NCBI GenBank assembly: GCA_026874595.1
Contig: CM049311.1
Location: 51,031,676-51,095,675 of the forward strand
Length of the DNA: 64,000 nt
Reading direction: 5' to 3'
From: Sipunculus nudus
Taxonomy: Eukaryota; Annelida; Sipuncula; Golfingiida; Sipunculidae
Each line of letters starts with the position of its first letter. The stretch's first letter is position 1. Positions 28,601 to 43,600 of the stretch are shown here, piece by piece. The position numbers and the translations under genes are program-made. The notes beneath the pieces were generated by a model. The model made no database searches and was not told the DNA's origin. It saw nothing but the letters and a program-made list of their open reading frames with translations.

Positions 28601-31600
28601 TCCATAGGCCCCTGCACTTAAGTGTTGAGTACATAATCAAAATGTTTTTCATTTCTAAATTATCTTTAATTTTGAAATTTACAGGAATTCTCATGATACA
28701 AGCATGTCTTAAAACCTTTATCAGATGACACACCATTTACACAAAATCCTTAACTTTCTGGTCATACATAATTAAGTGGTACATTCTTTTATCACCAGTG
28801 AGTGTAATAATGGGTTGTGGTTCACCCATGCACAAAACTTTAATATTTTTTATTTTACTTTTGGCTACCTATGTAAGAAGGGATCTTTAGTTCATGGCAA
28901 GGCCCCACAGGGGGGGGGGGGGGGAGAGCTGCAATATCTTTGTGTAGCACAAATTCATCTAATTAGTGTTTATCCATGAAGCTGTTCACACAGGTTGAAC
29001 TTAAATTCACTTCAAAAGCAGTATTAAATGACTACAGCTATTTTATTCAAAATGACAATTATGATAAGATGACTGCCTGTTATTGCAAAAACAGTTATAA
29101 GGATGCATATTTGTTTGATGATCTTTGCTTGGTGTATGTATGTAGATGAAGACACAGTGATCGGGGTGTGACTGTGTTTGATGATATAGCTACGTGAGTG
29201 TATGTAGCTGTGGAGAGTACCTGATTCCCCTTGTGCTGTGACCCATGTAAGGTCTGTAGATGTGGAGAGTACCTGATTCCCCATGTGCTGTGACCCCTGT
29301 AGTGTATGTAGATGTGGAGAGTACCTGATTCCCTGTGTGCTGTGACCCCTGTAGTGTATGTAGATGTGGAGAGTACCTGATTCCCTGTGTGCTGTGACCC
29401 CCGTAGTGTATGTAGATGTGGAGAGTACCTGATTCCCTGTGTGCTGTGACCCCTGTAGTGTATGTAGATGTGGAGAGTACCTGATTCCCTGTGTGCTGTG
29501 ACCCCTGTAGTGTATGTAGATGTGGAGAGTACCTGATTCCCTGTGTGCTGTGACCCCTGTAGTGTATGTAGATGTGGAGAGTACCTGATTCCCCGTGTGC
29601 TGTGACCCCTGTAGTGTATGTAGATGTGGAGAGTACCTGATTCCCCGTGTGCTGTGACCCCTGTAGTGTATGTAGATGTGGAGAGTACCTGATTCCCCAT
29701 GTGCTGTGACCCCTGTAGTGTATGTAGATGTGGAGAGTACCTGATTCCCTGTGTGCTGTGACCCCTGTAGTGTATGTAGATGTGGAGAGTACCTGATTCC
29801 CCGTGTGCTGTGACCCTGTAGTGTATGTAGATGTGGAGAGTACCTGATTCCCCGTGTGCTGTGACCCTGTAGTGTATGTAGATGTGGAGAGTACCTGATT
29901 CCCCGTGTGCTGTGACCCCTGTAGTGTATGTAGATGTGGAGAGTACCTGATTCCCCATGTGCTGTGACCCTGTAGTGTATGTAGATGTGGAGAGTACCTG
30001 ATTCCCCGTGTGCTGTGACCCCTGTAGTGTATGTAGATGTGGAGAGTACCTGATTCCCCATGTGCTGTGACCCCTGTAGTGTATGTAGATGTGGAGAGTA
30101 CCTGATTCCCTGTGTGCTGTGACCCCTGTAGTGTATGTAGATGTGGAGAGTTCCTGAATCCCTGTATGCTGTGACCCCTGTAGTGTATGTAGACGTGGAG
30201 GGTATACCTGATTCCCTGTGTGCTGTGACCCCTGTAGTGTATGTAGATTTGGAGAGTACCTGATTCCCCGTGTCATGTGACCCCTGTAGTGTATTTAGAT
30301 GTAAAGAGTACCTGATTCCCCATGTGCTGTGACCCCTGTAGAGTTTCTCAGATCAAAGTGGAATGCGTCCAGGACTTCAACCACCATCCTGTAGAGGTAC
30401 AGCTTAGCAATGAGTTAAAATATCATATTAAAATTAGCAGAGCAATACAACATGTTTGCAAATAAAAATGTGATATTCTTCATTATAGGAGCAAAATATT
30501 AATGTTCATGAAACCCTTTTGAAAAAGGTTAAAATGTATTACTTACATGTATTAAATACCTTTTGTAAAATGGTCTGTATTTACAAAATATTTCAGCTAA
30601 ATCTAAATTTGATCTTTATTTAACCTTGGCTGTCATGAGAATGTCCTTCAAGACCCATGCCCTTGAATTCTAAAAGTGCCCTGTGGAGGTCTATCTTGAC
30701 CTAGATTTACTGACCTAATTATGATCATGACCTACTGACCTTTTAAACCTTCATGACCTTGACCTACTTACCTGACCATAAGTTTCTGCCTGTCTAAATG
30801 TTTGGGTAGCAGTTGTAGATAGTACGTTAGCAGCTGTTGGTAGCTGGACCAGGGCAGGCAGCGACATATTGCCCCCACCATCTCTGTCGCAGCTTCTAGG
30901 ACATTCTGGGACTTGGCGTAGGACTCATCTATCAGATACACAGATGCTAAAGGCAAGAGGTATGATGTCAGAGTTTCTGTGCGAACCTTGTGGCCAGGAA
31001 GATGGCGCACAATCTTTCTCATGGCTCGTGCCCTTCGATGCATCTGGCAGATGAAAACAACTTTTTATTCTTCATTTAATCTAGACTGACACATGAAACT
31101 ATTTGGTAACTAAAAGTTTCTGTGGTGGGGAAAAGTGCACCAATGTTAACATATTTTAACAATAACAAACTGAGTTAGACTATTTAACTAATTTTTCAAC
31201 ACTGACAGAAAAAAGATTTAAAAATAAAAAAAGTAACCATTTGTCACAACAGGCTTTCAGCAATACCAGTATCCCAAATTATTCAATTTGCCATTAAACA
31301 TATATATTGTAAATTGATTCCTATCTATAGTGATATTAAATTGACACATATTCTAAATATATATAAAAATTTCAGATCTTAAAGTAACCTGTACTGTGTG
31401 AGTGAAATTTTACCACTAGATTCATCATAAACTGGTGTATTAAGTGTACGAATTGTACATGTTTTTACCTACTATCTATGTAACCTGTGACCTACCTGTG
31501 TAACCTGTGACCTACATGTGTAACCTGTGACCTACATGTGTAACCTGAGACCTACATGTGTAACCTGTGACATTCTTGTGTAACCTGTGACCTACTCATG

Positions 31601-34600
31601 TAACCTGTGACATTCTTGTGTAACTTGTGACCTACTCATGTAACCTGTGACATTCTTGTGTAACCTGTGACCTACTCATGTAACCTGTGACATTCTTGTG
31701 TAACCTGTGACCTACTCATGTAATCTGTGACATTCTTGTGTAACCTGTGAACTACTCATGTAACCTGTGACATTCTTGTGTAACCTGTGACCTACTCATG
31801 TAACCTGTGACATTCTTGTGTAACCTGTGACCTACTCATGTAACCTGTGACATTCTTGTGTAACCTGTGACCTACTCATGTAACCTGTGACATTCTTGTG
31901 TAACCTGTGACCTACTCGAGTAACCTTTGACCTACCTGTATATGCCTTATGCTCTCAAAGAAGTCAGCCTCTGGGTCGGGGTCAGTCAGTGCATGCAGAT
32001 CATCTAGACATGGGTGTGTGGGGAAAGCCTTGACTAACGACCACAGTACACCAATGTATTCATGGCGTGCCACCTGGTGATAAAATATTATAAAGAACAT
32101 GAATCAAGATTCATTACAATAAAACTCAATAAACGTTTTCAATACACATTGTCTTAAACTCAGCCAGGGCTACATTTGCTGTCCTTTTTAAATGTTTACA
32201 ATTTAAACCTTGGTGCACAATGCACACAACCACACATTGAGCAATTTCCCCCCTGATTTTCTACAATTTCTTGTGCTGTTTTCCATCAGCTGACTTCAAC
32301 ATTCTACATTTCTAATGATTTTCTGATGTTTGAAGAAAATGGAAGGACTCTGCAACATAGGGCAGCACCCATGACCAGTTTCTGATCATTATTTATGCAG
32401 CTAATTTCATCTAATTTAAAATAAGACTAGGCATATCACAGCATAGAAAACAAGATCACTGCAAATGGTGCATAATTCATCCATCACATATCTGGTGACC
32501 TCTGACTTAATTAAATGTGTGAATTCTGCTGAGAATGTAATACAGGTGAGGACCTTCTCAAGTTACAATTCATGATGAGTTTTGAGAAAAACCTTCAGAT
32601 TTTCAGCAAGTCATCACAGCACCACCAAGGTCATGTAACCTCTGACCTCATTAAATATCCAAAGATTTTGCTGTAAATCAAACTTAGGTGAGATATTATA
32701 TTGATTAATATTTCAATTGAGTTTTATCTAAATTCATCATATTCCTGGTCAGTTATTGGGTGACACCGAAGTATAGCCTTGTAACCTCTGACCCTTATTA
32801 AATATTTACGGATTTTTCCAATAATATAATAATCAGTAGTTATGGTGAGTTTCATGCAAATCCATCGAAGCCTCAAGATACCATGGCATCAGTAAAAGTT
32901 AACAACGGACAGATGGATGTACGGACCGTGGGTATATGATAATTTGTCCCTTTATAGATAGGCATATAATAATGAACAATAATTTCTAAAGCCTGCTTTA
33001 TAAATGAAAAAGTCAGTCTGTCAAACATTCTCCTTACAACATATCAGATAAATCTTCTCACCTCTACTCTGGACCTGAGCCCCTTCTTGATTGTTGGTAT
33101 CAAGGCCTTTGATATGATGACCTTGAACTCGTCACTGCTGGGGGTTAAGGTCGACATGCGTTTCACCAGATTTTGTAGAGTCAATGTAGCATTATCCCTC
33201 AGAGACATATCATCAGTCTAAAACACAAACCAGAATCTCTTATCAAGACTAAGTACTCCCATGTATTTTCTTTTAAATCTCTCCCTGTTTTTCTCAGTCT
33301 CCCAATATCTAATCCTGTCTCTCCATCTTTCTTTTTTCATCTGAGTTTGTGACTCTCCTTTCTCTTTCTTATTCTAGCTATAACTGTCTTTCTCTTATTC
33401 TTTAATTTTTTCTCTATCTCTTGTTCAGTCTTCACTTTTCCTTCCCCTTTCAAACTAAATATTTACAACTTGTTATAAGTTTAAAGTCATGACCACTTTA
33501 ATATACAATATAAAAGTATACAACTGTAAAAGCTATCATCTTGGTTCAAATTCCACCTGGAAATTTATGGTTTATGCAATATCAAATATACCTTATTTGA
33601 TGATAAGATCTTTGAAGTACCTATACATTTGTCACTATGCACCTATTTGCTTTGACAATGAACATGTTACACTCATAACATAAAGAACTGTTAATAATAT
33701 AGTTGTCAACAATGTGTTCCTCATACCATGGAGTTTATAACAAAAGGAGTTTCAACTCCTTGAAGCTCTGCAACAATCGCATGTCAGTCGTGCGCTAGTT
33801 GCAATTAAGGCATGATAAGCAAATTAACCCTATTGTGTGCCTATTGTACCAGCTATGAGTATGGCACAGCCACTGATATAGAAAGGCTGTCTGATCTTAT
33901 AATACTGAGCTTTTCTGGCCGAGGGCAATAAATTCTATAACTGAGCAGTAAATTGTTGAAATAACACTGACCAGAAATATGAATGCGCAGATAATTTGTT
34001 TTGTTAAAAATTATGCGTAACAGGTATATTTAGGGGGTCTCATGTTGAGAAATCACTGGGGTGATTTAGACAATTGCAGTCACCCTGCATCAGTATCTGC
34101 CCTGATACATGACGGAACAACTTGGAAATGTAAACCTGATTGTCCTTGAATATCTTCAGATTTTTATTAGTTCCCCTCAGTCTACACACTTGTCACACAT
34201 ATAAATAATTAGCCTGTTTTTTAACGTTTCCATGAATAACAAAATGTTATGTCACCCATGTTTGGACGACTTTCATTTTCATTGATGACTGAGTCCTCAC
34301 CCACTGCATCACTGATGGCATTATTCTAGTATTATTGCCGATGTGTACCACTGCCCAGCAATAGCTCAGGAGTCTTTAGCAACGACTGCTTCACACACAT
34401 TCAAATGCTACAATATGTTTATATAAAAATATATTGTGTAAACTTACTTTTGTTCCAATATTTACATTAAATAATCAAGATTAATTTGAGAAGAAACTAA
34501 CTCCAGAAACTACCGAGCCGCTCCAAACTCATGCTGAAGGGGGGATTCTTGCACTGTATCAATTAGCTCAGGGCTTATCAGTGCAGTGAGTTTTAGGACC

Positions 34601-37600
34601 CTTGTCAGGAACATTTGACATGGCCAGACTCAGGAGATGAGGCTCCATTTGTTATAAACTCCTTGCTCACACAAACATTAAAGATGATATAGAAAGGGTG
34701 CTCACAGTTGACACCAGATGGCAGCAGTTGTGCATCAGCATGAGGGCCATGGTTACATCTAGGGGCTGGGTATCATCGAGAAGCTGCGTCTGAGTCTCAC
34801 GGAATGTGTCCAGTCTTACCAAGTAGTCTGGTTCCTCCACACGTTTCGGGTCCCAAGCATTCAGCTGAAATGTAACTTCATTATATAAAAACATAAAATG
34901 TAACATAATGTCAGGACATTCAGGCTGGATGGCAATGTAAATGTTAAGATATATATACAGATGAAAGATGTACAGTGTCAAGTCAAGACATAATTGAAGG
35001 TGACATATTTCACTGACATATTCTCCTAAGCAAATGATAAGACACCTTCGCCTGCAATGACTGAAGAAGCATTAACAGTGCTATGTTCAGCTGAAGTACA
35101 GAGACATGCTGTCAGATGAGAGACTGTAACACATTTCTACATAGAGACCATGTTTCAACAGTTATACCACACTACATCCAATGGAATGATCAATTCACTG
35201 TATCCTTAAATGATTTTAGGGCTGTTCCATAAAAAACACTCAACATCCAAACCTGATGTTTATGACTTGTTTATGAAGAAACACTAATAATTACTCATCC
35301 ACTGAATATCCCATGACTATGTGAGACACAGAATGATGAACTGTTAATTTGGGTTTTGTGAAAGATATGTCAGAGTCATTTCTCTGGCTATTACCTTGGT
35401 GACCATGTCTGCTACATGCTGTAGGCTGCTGTCTCTAGCTGCCACAGCCAAAACAACATCACACAGTACAGAGCGGGCCACCCGAGAGGTCACCACAGAA
35501 AACAGGCCAGCAAGGGAGCTGAAAACAAACAAATATCTTCTTTGATATAGCCACCCTTCAGGTAAGGTTAACATGGAAGATATAGACTAGGTTGTGAAGC
35601 AAAGCAATATTTCTATGATTTAAAGTTTCTGCTCAAGTATATGACTCCATCTTTCATGAACAAGGTTTCAGGGATCTATAGAATATAAAGGCATGGACAA
35701 TTATAGCTTACACCATATATATATAGGTAAATACACAATACAGCCATGTTTATACTTCACCTGTATTCACTGAATATCAAACCGAGTATCAAATACAATT
35801 TTATTGAATCCAAAAGTTATCACATTCAAAAGAACTCCAAGAAACACTGCGCTCTAGTTAGGTTAATTTTACCCAGAAAATCCAGGTCAAGGTCATCAGT
35901 TTTCAAACTCATGTGAGAATTTGGTTGAAACATAAAAATAAGTAAAAGATATGTAATACTTCCAAAGTTATGGGGTTCAACAAATTTTCACTTATTTGAT
36001 CTAGAAAATGAGGGTCAAGGTTCCAGTTTTTAATTATTTTATTAATTATTAATATGCATTATCAGGTATTGATGTTAACTTGGGTTTAGGGATCCCAGGT
36101 GTTTTGTTTGGGGTTGTTTTCAGTGTACCGTAAAATCTCCACTTAAAACCGCACTTCCGATTAAAACCGCACCCAGACTTCGCCGAAATTCCAGGTGAGA
36201 CACCGCAAGGGGTTCAAATACTAAAAACCCCCCTTTAAAACCGCACCAACTTTCGCTACGGAATGATTTGACAAAAGACACAATCAAGCTATCCTCTAGA
36301 AATGAACATGCGTGGGTTGCGGCTCGGCCATTCCTATCCACTTTAAAATTCCTTGGGCATTTTATTTAAACTCATCATAAGACTTTTTTTGCAGGGTCAC
36401 TCAAGCATGAAGTTTGGGAAGACGCAAGGGCCGGTGAACCTCTGCCTGTTTATACAGATTTTATATTCCGTGCCGTATTCTTGTTTGCTACTGATTTGTC
36501 ATTATATTTTGGAAAAAATATTCTGCTTATCTATTTCAAGTCACTGTATATTTTAATTCTAAAAGTAATATTTTGAAATCTTAATTTCTGATGAAAATTA
36601 AATTTTCTGGAATTACTCGGAAGATTCAAATCATTTTCATACCGGTTACTTCGGTATTATCATCGTCACATCGTACGTTGACATCGTTACAATTTGCTGG
36701 TTTGTTTGAAAACATCGCTGGTCACCTTAACTAAATATCAAAGTAACTGAAGTTACCTTATCGAGATACGCACGTATAGGAAACATGACGCTTGAAAACG
36801 AGTGATTTTAAGGTAAAATTAAAGTGGCCAGTCGGGGTAAGCAAGTTTTTTTCCTGAAGAAAGTTTCTGTGGGGAGCCATTTTGTCAAGGCAGTGTTCGC
36901 GCAAGGCACGCCGGGACAAAATAGGTGGCTGTTCTGTTTACCACCCACCGCGTACAGCCGTTCAAAATATTCTTAGCAGAATACCAGGGCGTTTCAGCAC
37001 ATGGCGGCACTCAAACTTGATTTTAAAACGATCGTCTGCCATTGTGTGACTCTTTGCGATGTCAGCTTTTTATTACTTTACGTTTTAAACAAATAATCAT
37101 TCCTAAATAATGCCGCAAATGGGTTTATAGTAGGCTTTTATTTCAATTTTGCTTGACCATGCCCAACGATGTGGGCCGCTGTTAGCCCCAGCGCCTGTCC
37201 TCTCTTACTACGCTACGCTGTGCAAGAGCCCTAGAAGATAATTTGAGGAAACTGGAGACATTCCACATGACAATTAAATTCTTATATTTCGTCTGAAAAT
37301 GTCGTATTCGTTAAGAAATAAAGATATTCTTATCAAATACGCATATAACATTCCACTTAGACAGTGTTTGTCCACTTTAAATGATGATTAGAAGAATATG
37401 TATTTTCCTAATAAACGGTGATACACGGGGAACGATGTCTGCTCTGGGTTTTCCCTCTAGCCACGGCTGGCCGGCAGCTGCCTGTGTAACCAGTGGTAAC
37501 GGGCCTTGTTGGCTCAGCGAGCAAAGGTCACGCAGTTCATTGTTTCAGATTCTGAGACAGTTTCAAGCACAAGAATTGCAAAGTTTTAAAAGTGAGTCTT

Positions 37601-40600
37601 GTTTACATACTAAAACATAATATTTAGCTGAATTTCGTGGTCATTCGAATAAAGTACTATATCTCCCTTAGATTACTTAAAGTTTCCTTGTCATAAACGC
37701 ACTATTTGATTTTACACGATTTTTTCCGACAAGGGTTTGAAGTTCTCCAGTTTACTCTGAAGCTTTTTATGCGGCGGTATCCTGGGTCCTGGATCCCGCC
37801 GCATTTAATGCAGTTAGGCCGCTGTGTGTTACAGCAGGGTTGTTGTAAACGTATTATTTGGTAACAATTACCAAGATTTTATAACAAGTTATATATCAGA
37901 CAAAAACTAATCAGCAATATTTTAATTTATAAATAACAAATAACCTTAAATAATACATTTACAAATGGCTCCCATGCATGCGAGACTGCTGCTAAGAACG
38001 GCCTTTGAAAGTTGCAATATTATCGCTCACTCGCCGGCCCAAAAACGATGACTGTCAGGAAGATATTCAGGAAACCCTTCTAGTATAAACCGCACAGTGC
38101 TTTCAGGAAATCAACCTGATTTCAAGATTTTGAATTTCTTGATTAAACTGCGGTTTTAAGTGGAGATTTTACGGTAGTAGTGTTTCAGTTGGAATTGTTT
38201 CATGTCAGATTCATCAGAGGAAGTCTAAGAACAAACGGTTCTTTTGGAAACATTGTTATTGTGGACTTCAGGGGCAATGCACCTGCATGCTTGATTCTTC
38301 CTATACTTTTGTCTCTGGAGGTATATTTTTTTTTTAAACATTCATGTGATTGAACAATGAGTCAAATAACATTGTAAGGCATGGGGTCAAGGACGTTCAG
38401 GAGGTATGACATCAGCATCGATATATAAGCTGGAACGAGGAAAGCAAGGATACAATCTCCTGGGTCAACACGCTTTATGGTCCATAGACTGGTCCATGAT
38501 CATCAGTGTCTCTGTTAAGATGAGGGACAGTGTTCCTGGGCAAAGAATGCGTCTGTGGACTTCCCTGATTTCTTTAGTGGCATGGATGATCTCCTGTGTA
38601 TACTCAGTGTAAGCAGCCTTGACTAGATGCTGGCATTCCTATAACGCCTGCGCATCGGTCAAGTAATCAGTGGCAGTGTAAAAAAGTGGAACACTCCTGT
38701 GTAGTGTGCATTCAGGAGGAAAAAGAACTTAAGTGATTTTGTGTGATTATATGGACTCTAGTGGTCATTTGTGTGGCGTGTCTCTCCAGAGAAGTGTAAG
38801 TGTACTATTAATATATTTTTTATTGTTTTGTTTACTCATGACTTTTTCATCTTTTTGTGTGTATGTGTGAGGTTCAGCTGGCTTAGTTCACCGATTTAAA
38901 GAACCTGGACTGTCCATTCCTCTGGGGATGTGACAAATATAACTGCAAACAGATTGGATGATAAGTGAATCAAATACCTTATTGTTTACAGTACTGAATA
39001 CAATTTAGACCTGGTGCAGTATGAATAAGAAGTGGATTGAATACCATATGTTAAATTTGGTATAAAGAAAAAACAGTATTTGACATACTTGAAGTATAAA
39101 AATGGCTTAAGAAATCCAAACGGCAAAAGAGTCATCAAATGTCAGATGAAGGTCAAACTGCCATTTGGTAACAAGATCTGTTCAACTCACATCCAGCACC
39201 TCAAAATCAATCTGTGAACTTACTGTGCAAACTGCTGAGGACTCTCAGCATGGCTGACTAGATTCTTCACTGTTTTCAAGATGTCGACCTCTCCATCCTG
39301 GAGACAGAAAACAATTCTGAATATGCAATCTCAAACAAGATTACTGCATAAGTTGCATGTTTTAAATAGTAGCCCATTACTGTAGGATGATAAATCAGAA
39401 ATGCCTGTGTAAAATAAATTTGTTTTTCTATGATAACAGGATATTCTCATATCACATTATTCCAATTTTTATGATTGTACTATATTTTAACCTTTTAGTA
39501 TTTAGAGTAACAACATGTACAAACTTTTTAATATTTCAGGTAGCATAAAATACTAGATTTGTTAACATTTACTGTAACACAAACTTTTTCTTACATTTTT
39601 GGTAACAAAACAGTTCTCACCTGATTTCTTATAACTCCTTTGGTCAGGAATGGCAACAGTAAACTAATCAGCTTGGTGCTTTGTGCAGAGTCACTAACAT
39701 AGGAACTCAGTCTGAAATATGTAAAGACAAAAATTTCACTGTTCACAATTAATCTCAATATACATATTCTAGAACTTTATGATATTTTGATATTTCCAAG
39801 ATTGCTTTTTATATACAGATTTACAAACATAATGTTAGCAGTAAATGTCAAAAGCACAATATTTCGAATTAAACTAAACTAAAAATGGATCTTATCTTAC
39901 TACTTAACAGTGTTACTGTTATTACAATAAAAATAAAACCAACAAACATTTATGGCTTTAGGTGACTGACCTGGAGAGAATGTTGAGTTCCCTGGCTGGT
40001 AGCGTGTGTTTCTTCTTGCAGGAGTCTAATTTTTCTGCTACACCACTGAGGTACTGGAGAATTATGGGAACATGTGGAAGCAGCAGAGCCTGTCCATAAG
40101 ACACTCCTGGAACAGACACACAATTTATTTTACATGGCATATCAAGTCCTATAAAAAGTCCTTACATTGTTATCTGTAGCTTGAGAGATCAAGTTCTGTA
40201 AACAGTCCTTATATTGTTCTACGTATTTAACTCAAAAGATCATGTCCTGCACATAGTCCTTATACTGTTATCTTTAGCTAAAGAGATCATGTCCTGAAAA
40301 TTGTCCTTATATTGTTATCTGTAGCTGAAGAGATCAAGTCCTGTTCATAATCCCTATATGGTAACCTGTAACTCAAGAGATCAAGTCCTGTACATAGTCC
40401 TTATATTGTTATCTGTAGCTCAAGAGATCAAGTACTGTACAATGTCCTTATATTGTTATCTGTAGCTCAAGAGATCAAGTCGTGTAAATAGTCCTTATAT
40501 TGTTATCTGTAGCTCATCAAATAATGAAGGACATAGAGCAAATATCTGATAAACATCTGAGGCAGCACCTTCTTGCAGACTGACTGTGACAGTCTGACTG

Positions 40601-43600
40601 ACAGGGATGACAGCAGCTCCATCTTCCTCCTCCTCCTCATCATCTTCTCGTGACAGCAGATTTTCAATGACATCTAGGATACAGGTCACCACGGTTTTAT
40701 TCACAGTCTTAGCAACCAGCAGCTGACAGATGTAAGGTAAAGGGGTCAAGGTCGGGTCATCTGGATGACACTTGGCCAACAATGGGAAGTACCTGTGACA
40801 GAAAGGTATATTTACATGAAACCTACTTGAGCTTGAAGCTCAAATGATGCTTTAACAGTTGTTAGATCTATGTATACCTAACAGTCATATTTTTAGTGAG
40901 CATATGACATACTGTCTTACTGATACTTAGAAACTGTGTGCGTTAGGAGTCAAATTTAATAAAAGGTAGCAGACAGAAAGAGGAGAACACATGCAAACAT
41001 TACACAGATTATCACTGAAGATATAAATGTAAAACAGAGTCAGCATTATCACTGTTTATATTTAAAAATTCTCCCTCACAAATCAATAAAATAAATGATT
41101 CTTAGTTAATGATTTTATATTCACTAAATATATAGTTGGCTCAGATGGCTAACTTCAGTGATTTAAAATTTTTTTTTGTTTCTGAATTAATTATTTTAAG
41201 TTGGATTTTTAATGCAATATGAGGTATAATGTGGATGATTTAAAATCCAGACTATGTTCTAAGGTACAATTCTTCAGGTAAAAGAAAACACATAAGATGA
41301 AGACAGGCCATTTAACCTGATACATTAACACATTATTTACAGTAGAACCTCTCCTTACTAGCACCTCTGTACCAAGGGAATCTCCTATTTACAGCCAATT
41401 ATGGGCAGTCCTTTGTAAATTTACTATTTCTTATTACATATTCACTTTCACAATTGAGGGAACCTCTATACTCTGAATTGTAGGCAGTTATTGAGCAACT
41501 AAACTGTCAAAACACCCCAGTTTTGCATGCAGAGCAACAGGTGAGTCAAGCACAAACGAACATAACTTTGCGGTTCTTTGATCTTTAGCAGCCAGCTGAT
41601 TCACAGTTTGAAGCTTATGCAGTGTGTGTGGCCATCAAGTGTCCATAATGACTTCCCTGAAATGGTGCAAGGGGTGCTGAGGTGTGCCATTGGGGTACTA
41701 GGTATGAAAATTACATGCTTATTGGCCCTCAATGTGGCTACATTTGTTTTCTTAGATCTTCATTAGTCTCTCAGTAGTGCCTATGACAGGGCTGACAATC
41801 AGCCTGATGGCTAAACTAAAGTTGATAAGCTCAACTGAACCTGATGTCGGACGTGTTGGTTTTAGCAAATGATATGAGCAGGTCAAATGAAAATGTTTTA
41901 GTAATTATTTTTCACAAATTTTCAAATTAAATATACACATTTAAGTTTATATCAAAAAGTGCTGCTTTCCATTTTTTTTCTTACAAAATTACTTGAATTT
42001 TACAAGTAGAATGTAGTTGAATATAGGTAAGTAGGTCATGAAATTCATAACCTCCCTTCTAAGGGCACCTCTCTTGTGGGCAAAATGTCCGGCACCCTCA
42101 GTGTCTGTAATTGGGAGGTTCTACTGTATAATTAATGTTTACCTGGCTGACTCTGACCAGGTGTGGAGCAGCTTCAGGAGTGGAGTAGGGTGGTACACAC
42201 CTTCAAACGGTAACTTTCTCAGCTGTAAACCAGGAAACAAAGTCTTTCATCAGAAAACACCTATAGAAATAATTCTAACAGAATGTTAAATAAACAGAAA
42301 ATCACAAAACCTTATGCTCGATATACAGTAATCAGGCTTGGGTTCAAATGGTATACTCTTAACATTCATAAATGTTACATTAACATTTAAATGCACAGCT
42401 AAAAACATTTGATTTTCAAATGCAAGTGGAATTCCGAGGTGTTACGTCAGAATAATAATCAGAAACAAGGGACCTATGGGTCTCGACGCTCAGCTGTTAT
42501 ATATGATAAAAAAATATGATTTAGAAATGAGGCACATGCTGGTTTTGTGGGGTAATAAATATAAGCTGTATTATGAGTTGTTGTTGTTTAGCTTATGTAT
42601 GATTTTGATAGTACCTTTGGAGACAGGGAAGAGGATTGATTTCATTTATTTTATTAACAAATGGAGTACTACTGTCACACAGATTTTGACTTAGCCATAT
42701 AACTTATAAGCAGAACATATAATATAAGAGTTTAACTATTTATTAAAAAAAAAAATTACAAATATTGTTCCAAATATAATTTTTATTAAAAATAATAAGA
42801 GGATCGTAATTTTTAAAAATGAAATATAACTGAAATGATTATTAAAATAATATTAAAGAATATATTCATGAATGCATTCATGAATACATTTTGAAAGTAT
42901 TTGCACTGGTATTCATATACTTTCATTTTTACCTGAATTCCCATTCTTTATGCAAGAAATTTTATGATGGAGTACATATTCATATTCGTATTTCAATACA
43001 ATATCACAGTTTTCACCACATAATGATGTTGAGAATCCAGAATATACAAAATTCACACCTTTAAATAATGATCATAAGTACCTGGTTTTATGGCTTTTAT
43101 TTATATTTAAAAAAATAAATGTAATATATTCATTTTGGACTGATTTCACATCAATGTACACACTAGAAACAGTAGGAATATAGATGAATATTTTCAACTG
43201 CATCTTTGTCTATCATTAATTTCCTTCATATGATCCTTAATGATTAGTAATGAATAACATGATTTACCTTTTTATCAATAAAAATGAACTGAAAAATACC
43301 ATAGGTGACTGCATGGTGTTATTTGGAATACATGACATTCTATCCATCGATACAAGATTCTTATATCATCAGTAACTGCAAGTTAATTTCCTGTTATTAT
43401 AAACTAACAAATTCCTTTTCTATTTTTCTTTAATTTGTTATTAAAAACCAATAAAAATTTATTAATTTATTGTTTATTGTTATGTTGTTGGTTAAAACTA
43501 CTAGATGAGTTGGGTTGGACACCTGGATCAACTGTGGCTGGCCATAAGCTGCCAGGCTGCCCCAGTGAATGTCTCGCCTCAAGCATGCATAATTTGCTGA

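Noticed and set aside
29024-30276. Open frames of 345 and 393 codons on the minus strand with a 52-residue period
   Set aside because: Both are translations of the 52-bp array in different frames. Only the 24-base exon-derived part is in the UTP20 phase.
37381-37620. 79-codon plus-strand frame inside the 2-kb TIR element, considered as transposase
   Set aside because: No DDE, helix-turn-helix or zinc-finger pattern could be seen.
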